From the NCBI GenBank assembly GCA_013151235.1, contig JAADIO010000019.1, forward strand, positions 1 to 64,000: a stretch of 64,000 nt of DNA. The letters are read 5' to 3'. Numbering within the stretch: the first letter of the stretch is position 1; the number at the start of each line of letters is the position of its first letter. Below the pieces are notes generated by a model. The model was not told the DNA's origin. It searched no databases and saw nothing but the letters and a program-made list of their open reading frames with translations. This stretch comes from Deltaproteobacteria bacterium. Its GTDB lineage: Bacteria; CG2-30-53-67. Of this stretch, positions 50,651-60,308 are shown piece after piece. The position numbers and the translations under genes were made by a program.

Positions 50651-51472
50651 TCAGACAGAGACGCCGGCGGTCCGTTTCGCCGTGAAGGATGCCAGTTCCT
50701 GTTGCAGAAAATGATGCAGGGTGGCCTCCGGCAGATCGGGGAAACGTTCTTTCATCAAGCCTTCCGCCTCTTGCAGCTCCGGGGCGAGCCGTTCGGGAAG
50801 ATCTTCCGCCGCAAGTCCTTCTTTGATCCGGGTTTCATTGTATAATGCGATATCGGACAGCATCGTTCGGGCGAGGCGTTCCACTTTGTTCCGGACCTCA
50901 TCATCCAGCAACGGTCCCGGAGGGGAGGAGGAGACCGTTGCCGGAGAAGTTCCCTGCAATGGTTCTGTTGTGAGGAGGGAAAGACCGGGAAGGAGCCGTC
51001 CGATCTTGTGAATCAACTGATCTGCGATATGATGGATTTCAATGTAATCATCGGCCCCGTAGAGACTCTCCGGGAGTCGCTTGTAGCGTGCCTTCCGGTA
51101 ACTTGCCGCGATCAAAATGATCCGGATGTCCTGCGTTTTCGGGTTGGACTTGATCGTCTCACACAATTCAAAACCGTAGATTTTCGGCAGCGCCACATCC
51201 AGAATTGCCAGAGCGGGTTTTGATCGGCGGAGGATCTTCAGAGCCTCCACTCCGTTTTCCGCCGTCAGCACCCGGAGGTTGCGTTCCTCCAGGATCTCTT
51301 TGACGAAAAGGCGGAACTCCGGGTTGTCCTTCGCAACGAGAATGGTTGTCTGGTCGGATTCGATTATGAAAACATATCTGCAGCGGTTGCAGCGGAAACG
51401 AGCCTTTCCTGCAGGGAGGCGTTCCGGTGGAATCCTGTAGCGGGTCCCGCACTTTTTGCATTGTACGATCAT
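50651..51472 (-). CDS. zinc-ribbon (MJ0042-type) plus receiver-domain protein
   Basis: About 273 residues. CKKCGTRYRIPPERL with CNRCRYVF is an MJ0042-type zinc ribbon (residues 5-38). A receiver-like domain follows (TILVAKDNPEFRLFVKEIL, AILDVALPKIYGFEL), where the first acidic pair is altered (AKDN) but the Asp acceptor remains. The C-terminal 110 residues are helical. The start at 51472 is favoured by GGAG 6 bases upstream over an earlier ATG. Unusual fusion; probably a regulator or adaptor. Confidence 0.8.
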   Translation of the reverse strand: MIVQCKKCGTRYRIPPERLPAGKARFRCNRCRYVFIIESDQTTILVAKDNPEFRLFVKEILEERNLRVLTAENGVEALKILRRSKPALAILDVALPKIYGFELCETIKSNPKTQDIRIILIAASYRKARYKRLPESLYGADDYIEIHHIADQLIHKIGRLLPGLSLLTTEPLQGTSPATVSSSPPGPLLDDEVRNKVERLARTMLSDIALYNETRIKEGLAAEDLPERLAPELQEAEGLMKERFPDLPEATLHHFLQQELASFTAKRTAGVSV

Positions 51473-51524
51473 CAGGTTCTCCATTGTGGTTCAGCCGGAC
51501 ATGCCGGATGTCTGCCTCTTTCGA

Positions 51525-54410
51525 TCAGGCGACTTCCTGTTCCATAAGGGTCATCATGGTTTCCACTCCGGCGTAATCGCTTTCCGTGGCCGTCATGAAT
51601 CCGTTGTACTGCGGTTCGATGGTCTGAAGGATGTTCCGGTCGTTCTCCACGGATTCATCCAGGCTCAGCAGGGCCTGGGTCAATTCTCTCTCTAATTCCG
51701 GTGCAATTCCTTTCCGAACGCAGAGGTTGAACTCCGGGATCTCATCCGACGTCGCCAGGATCTCCAGCCCTTTTGCTTTGAAATTTCGGGCAATTGGTTC
51801 CAACAATCCCCCGGCTTCGACCTCCCCGTTCACAATGGCCCAGGCCACATCGTCGTGGTGTCCTTTGAATTCGTAGCCGGCCAGATCCTGAAGCGAGATA
51901 TTCTCCCGGGCCAGCATGCCGCAGGGGACAAGGTAGCTGGATGTGGAGTGTTCATCGCCGAAGGCGAAGCGCTTTCCTTTCAGGTCGGCAATGGAATGAA
52001 TGGGGGCTCCTTTCCGGACGGCAATGACGGAATGGTAGAAGGGCATGTGATTGCGAATGGCTTTCAGAATAATACGGGCACCGTATCTCTTCTTGGCTTC
52101 CACATAGGTGGAGGGGGTGAGATACGCGAGATCGTATTTCCCGGCCCCGAAATCGTTGAGTGCCGTTTTGAAGTCTTCGGCTACGGCAATCTTGACCGGC
52201 CTGTTCATTTTCTTTTCCAGATACCGGGCCAATGGAGTAAACCGAATCTCCATCTTGACACCCGATTCGAGGGGAATGACACCCAGGGTCAGGCCCTCCG
52301 TTTCTATGTTGTGCGTTGTATGATGGACTTCCCTTTGCAACTCTTCATTATAGAGAGCGAGGGAATTGATCGCGGTGCTAAGGTCATCGGTCAGGTTGAT
52401 GGATTCTTCCGTAATGTTCCGGATCCGCTCGATGGAATGGACAATGAGTTCACTCCCTTTCCCCTGTTCGCGAATGGACCGGTTGATCTCCTGAATTTTG
52501 AGGATCATATTTTCGATTTCATGGGCAACCCGCCGGCTTCCCATTGATTCATCGGCCATTGATTTTTTTAATTCACGGGCAAACCGGCTCACCTGTGCGA
52601 CCATCCCGCGGATGACCTCGCCTCCCTTATCCTGTTCCTCCACGGCGGCGGTAATCTGCTTGGTGTGTTCATTGACGTTCCGGATTTCCGTGTCAATGTG
52701 CTCGATCGACTTGACCTGTTCGATGGCGGCTTTCTCAATTTCCCAGGACATCTCGCTCGACCGTTGAGACTGCTGCAGGATTTTGCCGAGGGCCTCCTTT
52801 GTTTCTCGGGAGAGTTGAACCCCTTTTTGGACCTCTTCGACACTCAGGTGCACCCCCCGGGCGATGGCATCCGTTTCCGACTGCACATCGGAGATGACCT
52901 CTTCGATCTGGTCGATCGAGGAGGCGGTTCGGTCGGCCAGCGCCTTGATCTCATCGGCGACAACGGAAAACCCTTTTCCCTGTTCACCCGCCTTGGAGGC
53001 GATGATGGCGGCATTCAGGGCCAGGAGGTTGGTCTTCTCCGCCACTTCGTCAATGACGTTCAGGATTTGCCCGATCTTTTCCGATCGTTCATGCAGGATA
53101 TTGACCATTCGGTCTGTCTCTTCCACCGACTGCCGGATTCGTTCCATTCCTTCAATGGTTTCCTGCACTGCCTTGACGCCCAGTTCCGATGTCTCCAGAG
53201 TACTCTTCTGCGAAAGGGCGGCCGATTCCTTTGCCAGTCCTTCAACCGCCTTAATGGATGCGTGCATTTCAGAAACGGACGAAGTTGAGGTTTCAATGGA
53301 GATACTGAGTGCGTTCAGATTGTTTCGGCTTTCACCGATCGAACCGATCATCTTGTGAATAGATTCCGAGGATTCTTCAATCATGGAAAAAAGTTCATCA
53401 CTTTGCTGTGTGATCTGGTGGATGGAGTCATCCATGGCTTGGATCGATTTGGAGGACTCTTCGCTCGAGTGGGAAAGGCTCTGAACATTGGCGCTGATCT
53501 CCCGTAATGTGGCGGACATTTCAAAGATGGAGGACGAGGTGTCGTCCGAGGCGGATGCCTGGACCCGGGTCCCTTCGTAGATTTCCTTATGACAGTTGCG
53601 GATCAGGCGGGTGGCGTTCTCACAGTTGTCGGCGGAGCGGGCGATCTTGTTGAGCATGTCGTTATGGCGCTCCAGGAAACAGTTCATCAGGTAGGCGATT
53701 TTCGGGAGGGGGTAGAGGACCCCTTGCCAACCGCCCAGATTCATTTCCAGTATTGTGCCGGGATCGGAACGACCCTGCTGGTTCAGTGCCAGCAGAATTT
53801 CCTTCAGGGTCAGCAGATGGTTCCGAATTTTTTCTGCAAAGAGATTTTGAAGGAGCAGGATCAGCAGCAGGGTCACAAGCATCATGAAAAAGACCAGCGA
53901 AACGGAAGGCAGTCCCGATGTGCCGAGTCGGTTTACTTTTCCGCTCTCCGTTTGCTGGATCCGGGTCATGATCTCCGTCAGTTCCATTGACACATCCGGG
54001 ATGGTCATGCTCTTTTCCCTTGGCCAGGCTGCTGCGGGAGAATCCTCCAGATAGCGGAGCGATTCCATCTCTTTTTGAAGGGTGTTCAGGGATGAAAAAA
54101 TATCCTCAGGGAAGAGTGATTCCGAACGGATCTGTTCCAGCCAGACGGAAGTCCGGGGGAGGAGCGCCTGGAGAAGTTCCTGTGGAGGACGATCGGGATT
54201 GCTTCCCTCCGTCAGAACATAAGAGAGTTCCTCCCATGAACTGCGAAGAGAGGCGCCTTCGGTCAGCCGATCGTTGCAGGTCCGAAGGAACGCCAGACTC
54301 CCTTCAACCGTTTTCGTGGTTTGAATGAGTTTGCCGGCGAACCAGAAGACCAGTGCAGCCAGAATGAGAAAGGGAACGGATGCTTTGAAGCGTTCAGTCT
54401 TCAATGACAT
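51525..54410 (-). CDS. methyl-accepting chemotaxis protein with C-terminal PhnD-like binding domain
   Basis: 961 residues. TM1 ([17 protein letters not shown]) and TM2 ([20 protein letters not shown], about 168-188) flank a periplasmic helical sensor. A long MCP signalling domain follows with the hairpin tip [20 protein letters not shown] (about 455-475). After it, from about 707 to 945, comes a complete phosphonate/phosphite-binding-type domain: [64 protein letters not shown]. Placed after the cytoplasmic tip, it should be cytoplasmic, unlike the periplasmic PhnD. This is a striking fusion; the ligand is unproven. Confidence 0.9.
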   Translation of the reverse strand: MSLKTERFKASVPFLILAALVFWFAGKLIQTTKTVEGSLAFLRTCNDRLTEGASLRSSWEELSYVLTEGSNPDRPPQELLQALLPRTSVWLEQIRSESLFPEDIFSSLNTLQKEMESLRYLEDSPAAAWPREKSMTIPDVSMELTEIMTRIQQTESGKVNRLGTSGLPSVSLVFFMMLVTLLLILLLQNLFAEKIRNHLLTLKEILLALNQQGRSDPGTILEMNLGGWQGVLYPLPKIAYLMNCFLERHNDMLNKIARSADNCENATRLIRNCHKEIYEGTRVQASASDDTSSSIFEMSATLREISANVQSLSHSSEESSKSIQAMDDSIHQITQQSDELFSMIEESSESIHKMIGSIGESRNNLNALSISIETSTSSVSEMHASIKAVEGLAKESAALSQKSTLETSELGVKAVQETIEGMERIRQSVEETDRMVNILHERSEKIGQILNVIDEVAEKTNLLALNAAIIASKAGEQGKGFSVVADEIKALADRTASSIDQIEEVISDVQSETDAIARGVHLSVEEVQKGVQLSRETKEALGKILQQSQRSSEMSWEIEKAAIEQVKSIEHIDTEIRNVNEHTKQITAAVEEQDKGGEVIRGMVAQVSRFARELKKSMADESMGSRRVAHEIENMILKIQEINRSIREQGKGSELIVHSIERIRNITEESINLTDDLSTAINSLALYNEELQREVHHTTHNIETEGLTLGVIPLESGVKMEIRFTPLARYLEKKMNRPVKIAVAEDFKTALNDFGAGKYDLAYLTPSTYVEAKKRYGARIILKAIRNHMPFYHSVIAVRKGAPIHSIADLKGKRFAFGDEHSTSSYLVPCGMLARENISLQDLAGYEFKGHHDDVAWAIVNGEVEAGGLLEPIARNFKAKGLEILATSDEIPEFNLCVRKGIAPELERELTQALLSLDESVENDRNILQTIEPQYNGFMTATESDYAGVETMMTLMEQEVA

Positions 54411-54450
54411 GGAAGGGGTCTCTCCTTTGTGTCGGTGCCGTCATTTCGAT

Positions 54451-56931
54451 CTACACCTTGAATTGATTCACCTCGTTCTGCAGGGATTCCAGCATCTGCG
54501 TCATCTCGTTGATCGAGGCCGTCATCCCCTGGATCTGTGAACTGTTTTTCCCGTCGATCTGAACGATTTTCTTGATGTTGCTCAGAACCATCCGTGACTG
54601 GTTCGACTGACCTTCCGTGGCCCGGGAGATCATCTGGCTTTTGTAATTGACTTCCTCGATGGCTTTACTGATCTGGCCGCTTCCTTTCGACTGTTCTTCC
54701 ATGGCCCGGCTGACGTGGATGGCCATTTCCCGGAAATGTTCAATATTCTCCATAATCTGCTTGGAGCCCTTACGTTGCTCCTGGGTTCCCTTTGCCATCT
54801 GGCGCAAGGCTTCGGTGATGCTCGACACGGCCTCCTGAACGACTTGGCTTCCTTTGTTTTGCTCGACCGTGGCCCGGGCGATTTCCTCAATCATGTTGCT
54901 CGACCGGTCGACGCTTTCGACAATCTCCCGAAGGGATTCTCCGGCCTTGCGGGAGAGGTCCATTCCTTCCGTGATCGAGGAGGCGCTGACTTCCATGGCA
55001 TGGACCGCCTCGCCGGTCTCCTTCTGAACGTTCCGGATGACGTCGGCAATATCGCTGCTTGAACGGGCGGAACGATCCGCGAGGGCCTTGATCTCATCGG
55101 CTACAACGGCGAACCCCTTCCCATGTTCTCCCGCCTGGGCGGCGATGATGGCGGCATTCAGGGCCAGGAGGTTCGTCTGGTCGGCGACTTCGTCGATCAC
55201 TTTGAGAATCTTGCCGATGGCGGCCGACCGTTCCCCCAGCTGCTTGATCACCCGGGAGGTTGCATCAAAGGTTTTTCGTATTTTTTCCATCCCCGCCTGG
55301 GTCTTTTCGACGACGGCCATTCCGTCCTTTGCCTTGGCTGCGGCCTCCTTGGATATGGCCAGGGATTCCTGGGCATTGCGTTCCACTTCCAGGATGGTCC
55401 GGGCGATTTCTTCTGTTGAGGAGGAGGTCTGCTCGGCGCCTACAGACAGGGAATCGATGTTTGTCGAAATGTCGTTGACCGATTGCAGCATCTGGACGAT
55501 GGAGGTGGCGCTGTCGTCAATGGCCTGGGAGGTCTCCTTTGTGTTTTCCGCGACTTCATCGATGGAGGCGCTCATTTCCATAATGGAGGAAGAGGCCTCT
55601 TCCGTACTCTTGGCCAGGGCCGAGGTGTTCTCGAAAACCTCCCGGTTCATTTTGTCCATATCGTCCATGACCTGGGCGATTTCACTGATGGCGCTGTTTT
55701 GTTCATCCGCGCCGGCAGCCACCTTGTTGGTGCTGAGAATCATCTCCCGGGAGGTTTCGGAGACGGCGATCATGGTCTCCTGAATTTTGCGGACAATGTT
55801 CTGAATATTTTCGATAAAGGCATTCATCCAGTTTGATAGATCTTGAATTTCCTCATGGGATTTTACATGAATCCGACGGGTCAGGTCTCCCTCTCCTTCG
55901 GCGATATCCTTGAGAAGATCAGCCATCGTTCCGAGGGGTTGAAAACTTTTCCGGAGGCTGAGGAAGATCAGTATTGCAGCCAGAAGAAAGCCTGCGATCG
56001 AGACCAGAATGGAGCGATTCTGGGTCTGCTCCAGTGCGGAATCCACGTCGGTGTCATCCGTGAGGAGGGTGACAATGCCGATCTTCCGGCCGGAAAAATC
56101 TTTCAGGGGAAGAAAGGTCGTATCGAGAGACTGTGTCTTGGTATCATGGGCGAAACGGCTCACTTTGTCCAGCCGCTTGTCCAGATCAACATCCTTGAGA
56201 ATTTTCAACTGCAGGTTCTCATTGGTGCTGGCCTGGAGCAGCATCCCGTTGGAAAGGCGCGTCCCCTTCGCCTTTCCGGTAAACTCTTTCCGGAGGAGGA
56301 GACTGGCTTCGTAGTGAAAACGGTTCTTCAGCTCTTCGAGGAAGGGAAGAAAACTTCCTCCGGCTTCGACGATGCCCAGGAATTTTCCTTTCCGATAGAT
56401 CGGCTTGAGGAGAAAAAGATAGGCCCGGTTCCCTTCCAGCTCAATGCCGGAAAGTTCCTTTTTTCTCCGGAAGGCCTCCCGGACCATCGGCCGTTCTTCC
56501 AGGACGTTGTTCCCGAAAACGGCCGGATCGTGGGCCTGAAAGAAAATGATGCCGGGCGGTATGTAGAAGGTCAGCCGGGAAAAATTCCCCTTGGATTGCA
56601 TCAACTGAAAGGCGGGCACGGTGCTGATAATCATGTCCTCCCGGTCCCGTTTCTGAAGGTCGGTGATAATCTCCGGCAGCCCGGCTGTAATGAGGTCGAG
56701 TTTGTTCTGTAACTGCTGGTACTGCTTGTCCATGATCGTCTGGAATAGGGTTTGATCTTTCTCCATGTCTTTGGCTTGCATGGCCGATCCGAGCTTATTG
56801 TTTCCCAACCAACCGGAAAAAGCGATCATGGCGGCCACGATGATCATGGCCGCGAGGGCCAGGAGTGTCACCTTTCCCTTGAGGGTTCGGAAGGGGTTGA
56901 GCCTGTGTGCGAGATCGCTCCATCGGTTCAT
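54451..56931 (-). CDS. methyl-accepting chemotaxis protein with Cache-type sensor
   Basis: 826 residues. TM1 near 20-45 ([20 protein letters not shown]), a periplasmic double-Cache-like domain of about 280 residues ([14 protein letters not shown]..., [41 protein letters not shown]), TM2 ([20 protein letters not shown]), HAMP, and an extra-long signalling helix with the tip [20 protein letters not shown]. Located 40 bases before the PhnD-fused MCP. Two receptors in tandem suggest a shared array. Confidence 0.92.
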   Translation of the reverse strand: MNRWSDLAHRLNPFRTLKGKVTLLALAAMIIVAAMIAFSGWLGNNKLGSAMQAKDMEKDQTLFQTIMDKQYQQLQNKLDLITAGLPEIITDLQKRDREDMIISTVPAFQLMQSKGNFSRLTFYIPPGIIFFQAHDPAVFGNNVLEERPMVREAFRRKKELSGIELEGNRAYLFLLKPIYRKGKFLGIVEAGGSFLPFLEELKNRFHYEASLLLRKEFTGKAKGTRLSNGMLLQASTNENLQLKILKDVDLDKRLDKVSRFAHDTKTQSLDTTFLPLKDFSGRKIGIVTLLTDDTDVDSALEQTQNRSILVSIAGFLLAAILIFLSLRKSFQPLGTMADLLKDIAEGEGDLTRRIHVKSHEEIQDLSNWMNAFIENIQNIVRKIQETMIAVSETSREMILSTNKVAAGADEQNSAISEIAQVMDDMDKMNREVFENTSALAKSTEEASSSIMEMSASIDEVAENTKETSQAIDDSATSIVQMLQSVNDISTNIDSLSVGAEQTSSSTEEIARTILEVERNAQESLAISKEAAAKAKDGMAVVEKTQAGMEKIRKTFDATSRVIKQLGERSAAIGKILKVIDEVADQTNLLALNAAIIAAQAGEHGKGFAVVADEIKALADRSARSSSDIADVIRNVQKETGEAVHAMEVSASSITEGMDLSRKAGESLREIVESVDRSSNMIEEIARATVEQNKGSQVVQEAVSSITEALRQMAKGTQEQRKGSKQIMENIEHFREMAIHVSRAMEEQSKGSGQISKAIEEVNYKSQMISRATEGQSNQSRMVLSNIKKIVQIDGKNSSQIQGMTASINEMTQMLESLQNEVNQFKV

Positions 56932-57001
56932 CTTTTCCTACCTGCCTTTCTACCTCGATGGTTTTGAAAGAAGTTCGCCTTCTGAATTTCTGAGATGGCG
57001 A

Positions 57002-57478
57002 TTATTCGATTGTTGTGACGATCCGGACCTTTCTGCTTGTGACATCGCTCTTCAACAGGTAGCCGATGGCATTGGGGTCTTTCGCCACCCGGGCCTGCAT
57101 GAGGGGCGCCGACCGGACCGTTTTGGGCGGGTTCTTGGCCGTATTGGCGATCTTCTTGCCGGCCCACTCCATGGCAACCTTCCGGGCTTCTTTCTCCAGG
57201 ACCGCTTCGGAAAATTTTTCCCGTGCCGGGTCCTGGGTGCGTAGATCATAGAGGCGGATCTTTTTCCCGTTCGGCCAGTTAAGAATGTCATTTTCGTAAT
57301 AGTGTTTGACTTCTTCTATGGAGAGCGCTTTCACGGGATTATCTGCGTTCACGATCACGACGACCTCTCCCGCTCCGGCCGGGCTTGTCAAATAGAACAA
57401 AAAGGACAAAGCGGCCATGGACATCACGGTCGTCAGTGCCGCTTTCCTGAATATCCTTTTCCTGTACTTTTCCTGCAT
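57002..57478 (-). CDS. small secreted PstS-like (phosphate-binding-family) protein
   Basis: 158 residues, start at 57478 with GGAGGAG. Signal peptide (ALTTVMSMAALSFLFYLTSP, cleavage near AGAGE), then VVVIVNADNPVKALSIEEVKHYY, a PBP-like N-lobe motif as in PstS (INxxNPVxxLSxxEL), and YLLKSDVTSRKVRIVTTI as the end. It is roughly half the size of PstS and may be a minimal one-lobe binding protein or an accessory for the porin next to it. A phosphate ligand is inferred by family only. Confidence 0.78.
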   Translation of the reverse strand: MQEKYRKRIFRKAALTTVMSMAALSFLFYLTSPAGAGEVVVIVNADNPVKALSIEEVKHYYENDILNWPNGKKIRLYDLRTQDPAREKFSEAVLEKEARKVAMEWAGKKIANTAKNPPKTVRSAPLMQARVAKDPNAIGYLLKSDVTSRKVRIVTTIE

Positions 57479-57532
57479 GGTATCTCCTCCTGCGATGTTG
57501 TCCTTGGGGCTGAACCCTCCTCTTCTCATAAT

Positions 57533-58654
57533 TTAATTCCCTCCCAGGTAGACCGCAACGGAGAAGAGGGTCTTCGTATAATGAACATCCGAAGCGCCTT
57601 CATCCTTTACGAAATGGTGTTCAATCTTTCCGACCACATTGGGTGTGAAATGGTAATTCAGTGCCACCGTGTTGGTGGTCATCCGGTTATTGTTCTCCCG
57701 CTGGTCGGGGTCGTACCAGTCATAACGGTAACCGACGGTCCATTTCCGCCAATCGTAGGTTAGCTGGGAATACCATCCGATGGTCTGTTCCGTGGTGCCG
57801 GCAACCAGCCGGGTATATCGTTTTGCATACTCGCCCTGGAATTTCAGATCCTGCCAGGCCAGTCTGGCATCGGCTCCGAGGATCTTCACCTTGTTGTCGT
57901 TTTCATCCCGGTTCTCCCGGTCGTAGGAAAACCCGATTTCCGCATCCGACAGGAAGGGGAGCTTGAAGCCGAGGTCGGCCCCCCATGACTTGTCCGTATT
58001 GATGTCGCCGTGTCCGGGGTTTTCGCCGGAACCGTTGGAGACATAAAAGAGATAATCGGTGGTCACGCCCCCTTGGTAATGGCTGCCGTAGAACTGAAGG
58101 CCGTCATTGGTATGTGGAAAGATAAGTTGAGTGACCAGTGTCGGTTGTTCCTGGGTGAGAACGAAGGGGGGGTAGTGTTCCACATTCCAGATCCCGGCCG
58201 GATTGAGAAAACGGCCAAGGCGGAAGTTGACGTAGCGGTTGTGGCTGTATTCCAGCGTGAAGACCTCGACGAAGATCTCTCCGGGATAGGTCTGTTCGGA
58301 AGGCTCTATTTTCGGGGCGTCCTCGAACTCAACCTCCGAGAACAGCCGCCACTGCTCCGCCAACTGTTTGCTGAAAAAGAGGGAAAGGTGATGGAGGCGG
58401 AATTCACTCCGGGCATTTGCGGCCTGGTTGTCGGTCAGGTTGAACTCTCCGTCGGCATAGCCGCTGATGTCTACAAGATTTCCGATCCGGCTTGTTGTAT
58501 CTTCGTTCTGTGCTTCTAACAGCTCGACCTTGGTCTTCAGATTATCGATTTCTTGCTTGAGATCCTTGATCTCTCCGTTGGAAACGGCCGAAGCGCGGAG
58601 CGGAGAGAGAAAAAGTATTGCAACGATCAGTAACAGGTACCTTCTTTTTGTCAT
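57533..58654 (-). CDS. outer-membrane porin of the phosphate-selective O/P (DcaP) type
   Basis: 373 residues. Signal peptide (YLLLIVAILFLSPLRASA), a short coiled coil (EIKDLKQEIDNLKTKVELLEAQ), then a beta-barrel: EFRLHHLSLFFSKQL, FVEVFTLEYSHNRYVNFRLGRF, GADLGFKLPFL, ending AVALNYHFT and VAVYLGGN-type strands with a terminal aromatic-poor strand. This matches OprO/OprP-related porins. It allows small anions across the outer membrane. Embedded between cheW and the PstS-like gene. Confidence 0.82.
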   Translation of the reverse strand: MTKRRYLLLIVAILFLSPLRASAVSNGEIKDLKQEIDNLKTKVELLEAQNEDTTSRIGNLVDISGYADGEFNLTDNQAANARSEFRLHHLSLFFSKQLAEQWRLFSEVEFEDAPKIEPSEQTYPGEIFVEVFTLEYSHNRYVNFRLGRFLNPAGIWNVEHYPPFVLTQEQPTLVTQLIFPHTNDGLQFYGSHYQGGVTTDYLFYVSNGSGENPGHGDINTDKSWGADLGFKLPFLSDAEIGFSYDRENRDENDNKVKILGADARLAWQDLKFQGEYAKRYTRLVAGTTEQTIGWYSQLTYDWRKWTVGYRYDWYDPDQRENNNRMTTNTVALNYHFTPNVVGKIEHHFVKDEGASDVHYTKTLFSVAVYLGGN

Positions 58655-58808
58655 GATCCATCCTCCAATTACGGTCCATGATAAACTTAGCGTTCAGTTT
58701 CTTCCCCCCCAGGCAAGCGGGCATCACCCCTTTCTTCTATAAATCTTCCACCGGCGGTTTTCCATCAGATGCTCCTCCATCACATGGTCCGGCTCGGCGG
58801 AATCCTGT

Positions 58809-59333
58809 TCAGGCGGAAACGGTTTCTTCCATTCGGCAGATCTTTTCGATATCCATGAGGATGATCATCCTGTCGTTCACCCGTCCGACGCCGGTGATAT
58901 ATTCTGCCTCCACCCCGTTCAGGATCGGCGGCGGGGGTTCGATGGCGGATGCGGAAATGCGGGCGGCGCTCGTGATGTCGTCTACGAGGAGTCCCACCTG
59001 CTCTCCCTGATGATTGACGATGATGATCCGGGTCCGGTGGGTCTCTTCCCGTGCCGGAAGGCCGAGCCTCCTTTTCGCATCGAAGACAGGCAGAATGTTT
59101 CCCCGGAGCGAAAGAATTCCCAGGATGTATTCCGGCGCTCGGGGAATCGGGGTCAGCTCGGTGGGAATCGTAATCTCTTTGATCTGCATGATGTCGACGG
59201 CGTATTCCTCTTCGGCGAGTTTGAATCCCATCAAGGTGAGAAAAGACTCCTCCCGGCTTTTCTCCTGCAGTTCATCGGCGCTTTCATTAGCCCTTTCTTC
59301 CATGCAGGTCTCTTTTTTTTCTTCGCTGTCCAT
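58809..59333 (-). CDS. cheW: CheW coupling protein
   Basis: 174 residues with an acidic N-terminal extension and a CheW domain: FLTLMGFKLAEEEYAVDIMQ, APEYILGILSLRGNILPVFD and RMIILMDIEKI. It couples MCPs to CheA. It follows the GGDEF gene by 9 bases, then a 154-base gap leads to the porin gene. Confidence 0.94.
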   Translation of the reverse strand: MDSEEKKETCMEERANESADELQEKSREESFLTLMGFKLAEEEYAVDIMQIKEITIPTELTPIPRAPEYILGILSLRGNILPVFDAKRRLGLPAREETHRTRIIIVNHQGEQVGLLVDDITSAARISASAIEPPPPILNGVEAEYITGVGRVNDRMIILMDIEKICRMEETVSA

Positions 59334-59342
59334 TGTTTCCCC

Positions 59343-60308
59343 TTATTCTTCTACCGAAATTTGCTCCAGACATTCTTCGGAGACGAGTATGCGATTTTTT
59401 CCGGTTCCTTTGGCCTGGTAGAGGGCTTGGTCGGCGGCCATGATCATGGCGTCAATGGTGTCGATCTTCCCTTCGATGAAGCAGGAAAGCCCGCCGCTCA
59501 GGCTGACGGGTATGGTCTCTCCCTGAATCGTAAAAGGGGTTTTGGCAATGACCTTTCGGAGTTTCTCGGCCGCCCTTTCCGCATTGGCAATAGGTGTTTG
59601 CGTCATGAGAAGGGCAAACTCCTCTCCGCCGTAACGGGCAAAGATATCGGTTTGCCTCAGAACGCCCTGCAGTCGCTCACAGACATCGCGAAGGACCTGA
59701 TCGCCGGCCTGATGACCATAGGTGTCATTCAAATTCTTGAAGTCATCGAGGTCCATGATGAGAAAAGAAAGAGGTGTTTGATAGCGTTTTACCCGGCGGA
59801 TCTCCTGGACCATGCTGGTCATCAGATACCGCCGGTTGTAGATTTCCGTCAGCGCATCGGTGTTGGAAAGGTTTGTCAGCTGTTGATTGGCCTTCTTCAA
59901 TTGATCGTGGAGCAGCTTCAGTTCAAGATGAAGCCGGACCCGGGCCGAGAGCTCTGCATCATCAAAGGGTTTGGTCAGGTAGTCGCTGGCCCCTTTCTCC
60001 AGTGCCCGGTTCTTCTTTTTCTGTTCTCCTTCGGCGGTGAGCATGATCATGGGAATGTTTTTCAGTTCCGGATGATTTTTCACAAGTTCCATCAGCTTGA
60101 ATCCGTCGATCTGGGGCATGATCAGATCGCAGATGACCAGATCGATCGTTCCCTTCAACAGTTCCTTGTACCCTTTGATCCCGTCCTCCGCCTCGATACA
60201 GTCGACCGCCGGGTCCTTTTCCTGTTGCAGGACCTTCCGGATCCGGTTCCGGATCATTTCGGAATCGTCCACGATCAGGATCGTGGCTTTCTTTTTCGGT
60301 TCCGTCAT
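59343..60308 (-). CDS. receiver-GGDEF diguanylate cyclase (PleD/WspR type)
   Basis: 321 residues. Receiver (ILIVDDSEMIRNRIRKVL, Asp in VICDLIMPQIDG, Lys in LTKPF) plus GGDEF domain with active site RYGGEEFALL and an intact inhibitory I-site RQTD five residues upstream. It makes c-di-GMP when phosphorylated, probably by CheA; its start overlaps the CheA stop (ATGA). It links sensory input to c-di-GMP. Confidence 0.94.
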   Translation of the reverse strand: MTEPKKKATILIVDDSEMIRNRIRKVLQQEKDPAVDCIEAEDGIKGYKELLKGTIDLVICDLIMPQIDGFKLMELVKNHPELKNIPMIMLTAEGEQKKKNRALEKGASDYLTKPFDDAELSARVRLHLELKLLHDQLKKANQQLTNLSNTDALTEIYNRRYLMTSMVQEIRRVKRYQTPLSFLIMDLDDFKNLNDTYGHQAGDQVLRDVCERLQGVLRQTDIFARYGGEEFALLMTQTPIANAERAAEKLRKVIAKTPFTIQGETIPVSLSGGLSCFIEGKIDTIDAMIMAADQALYQAKGTGKNRILVSEECLEQISVEE

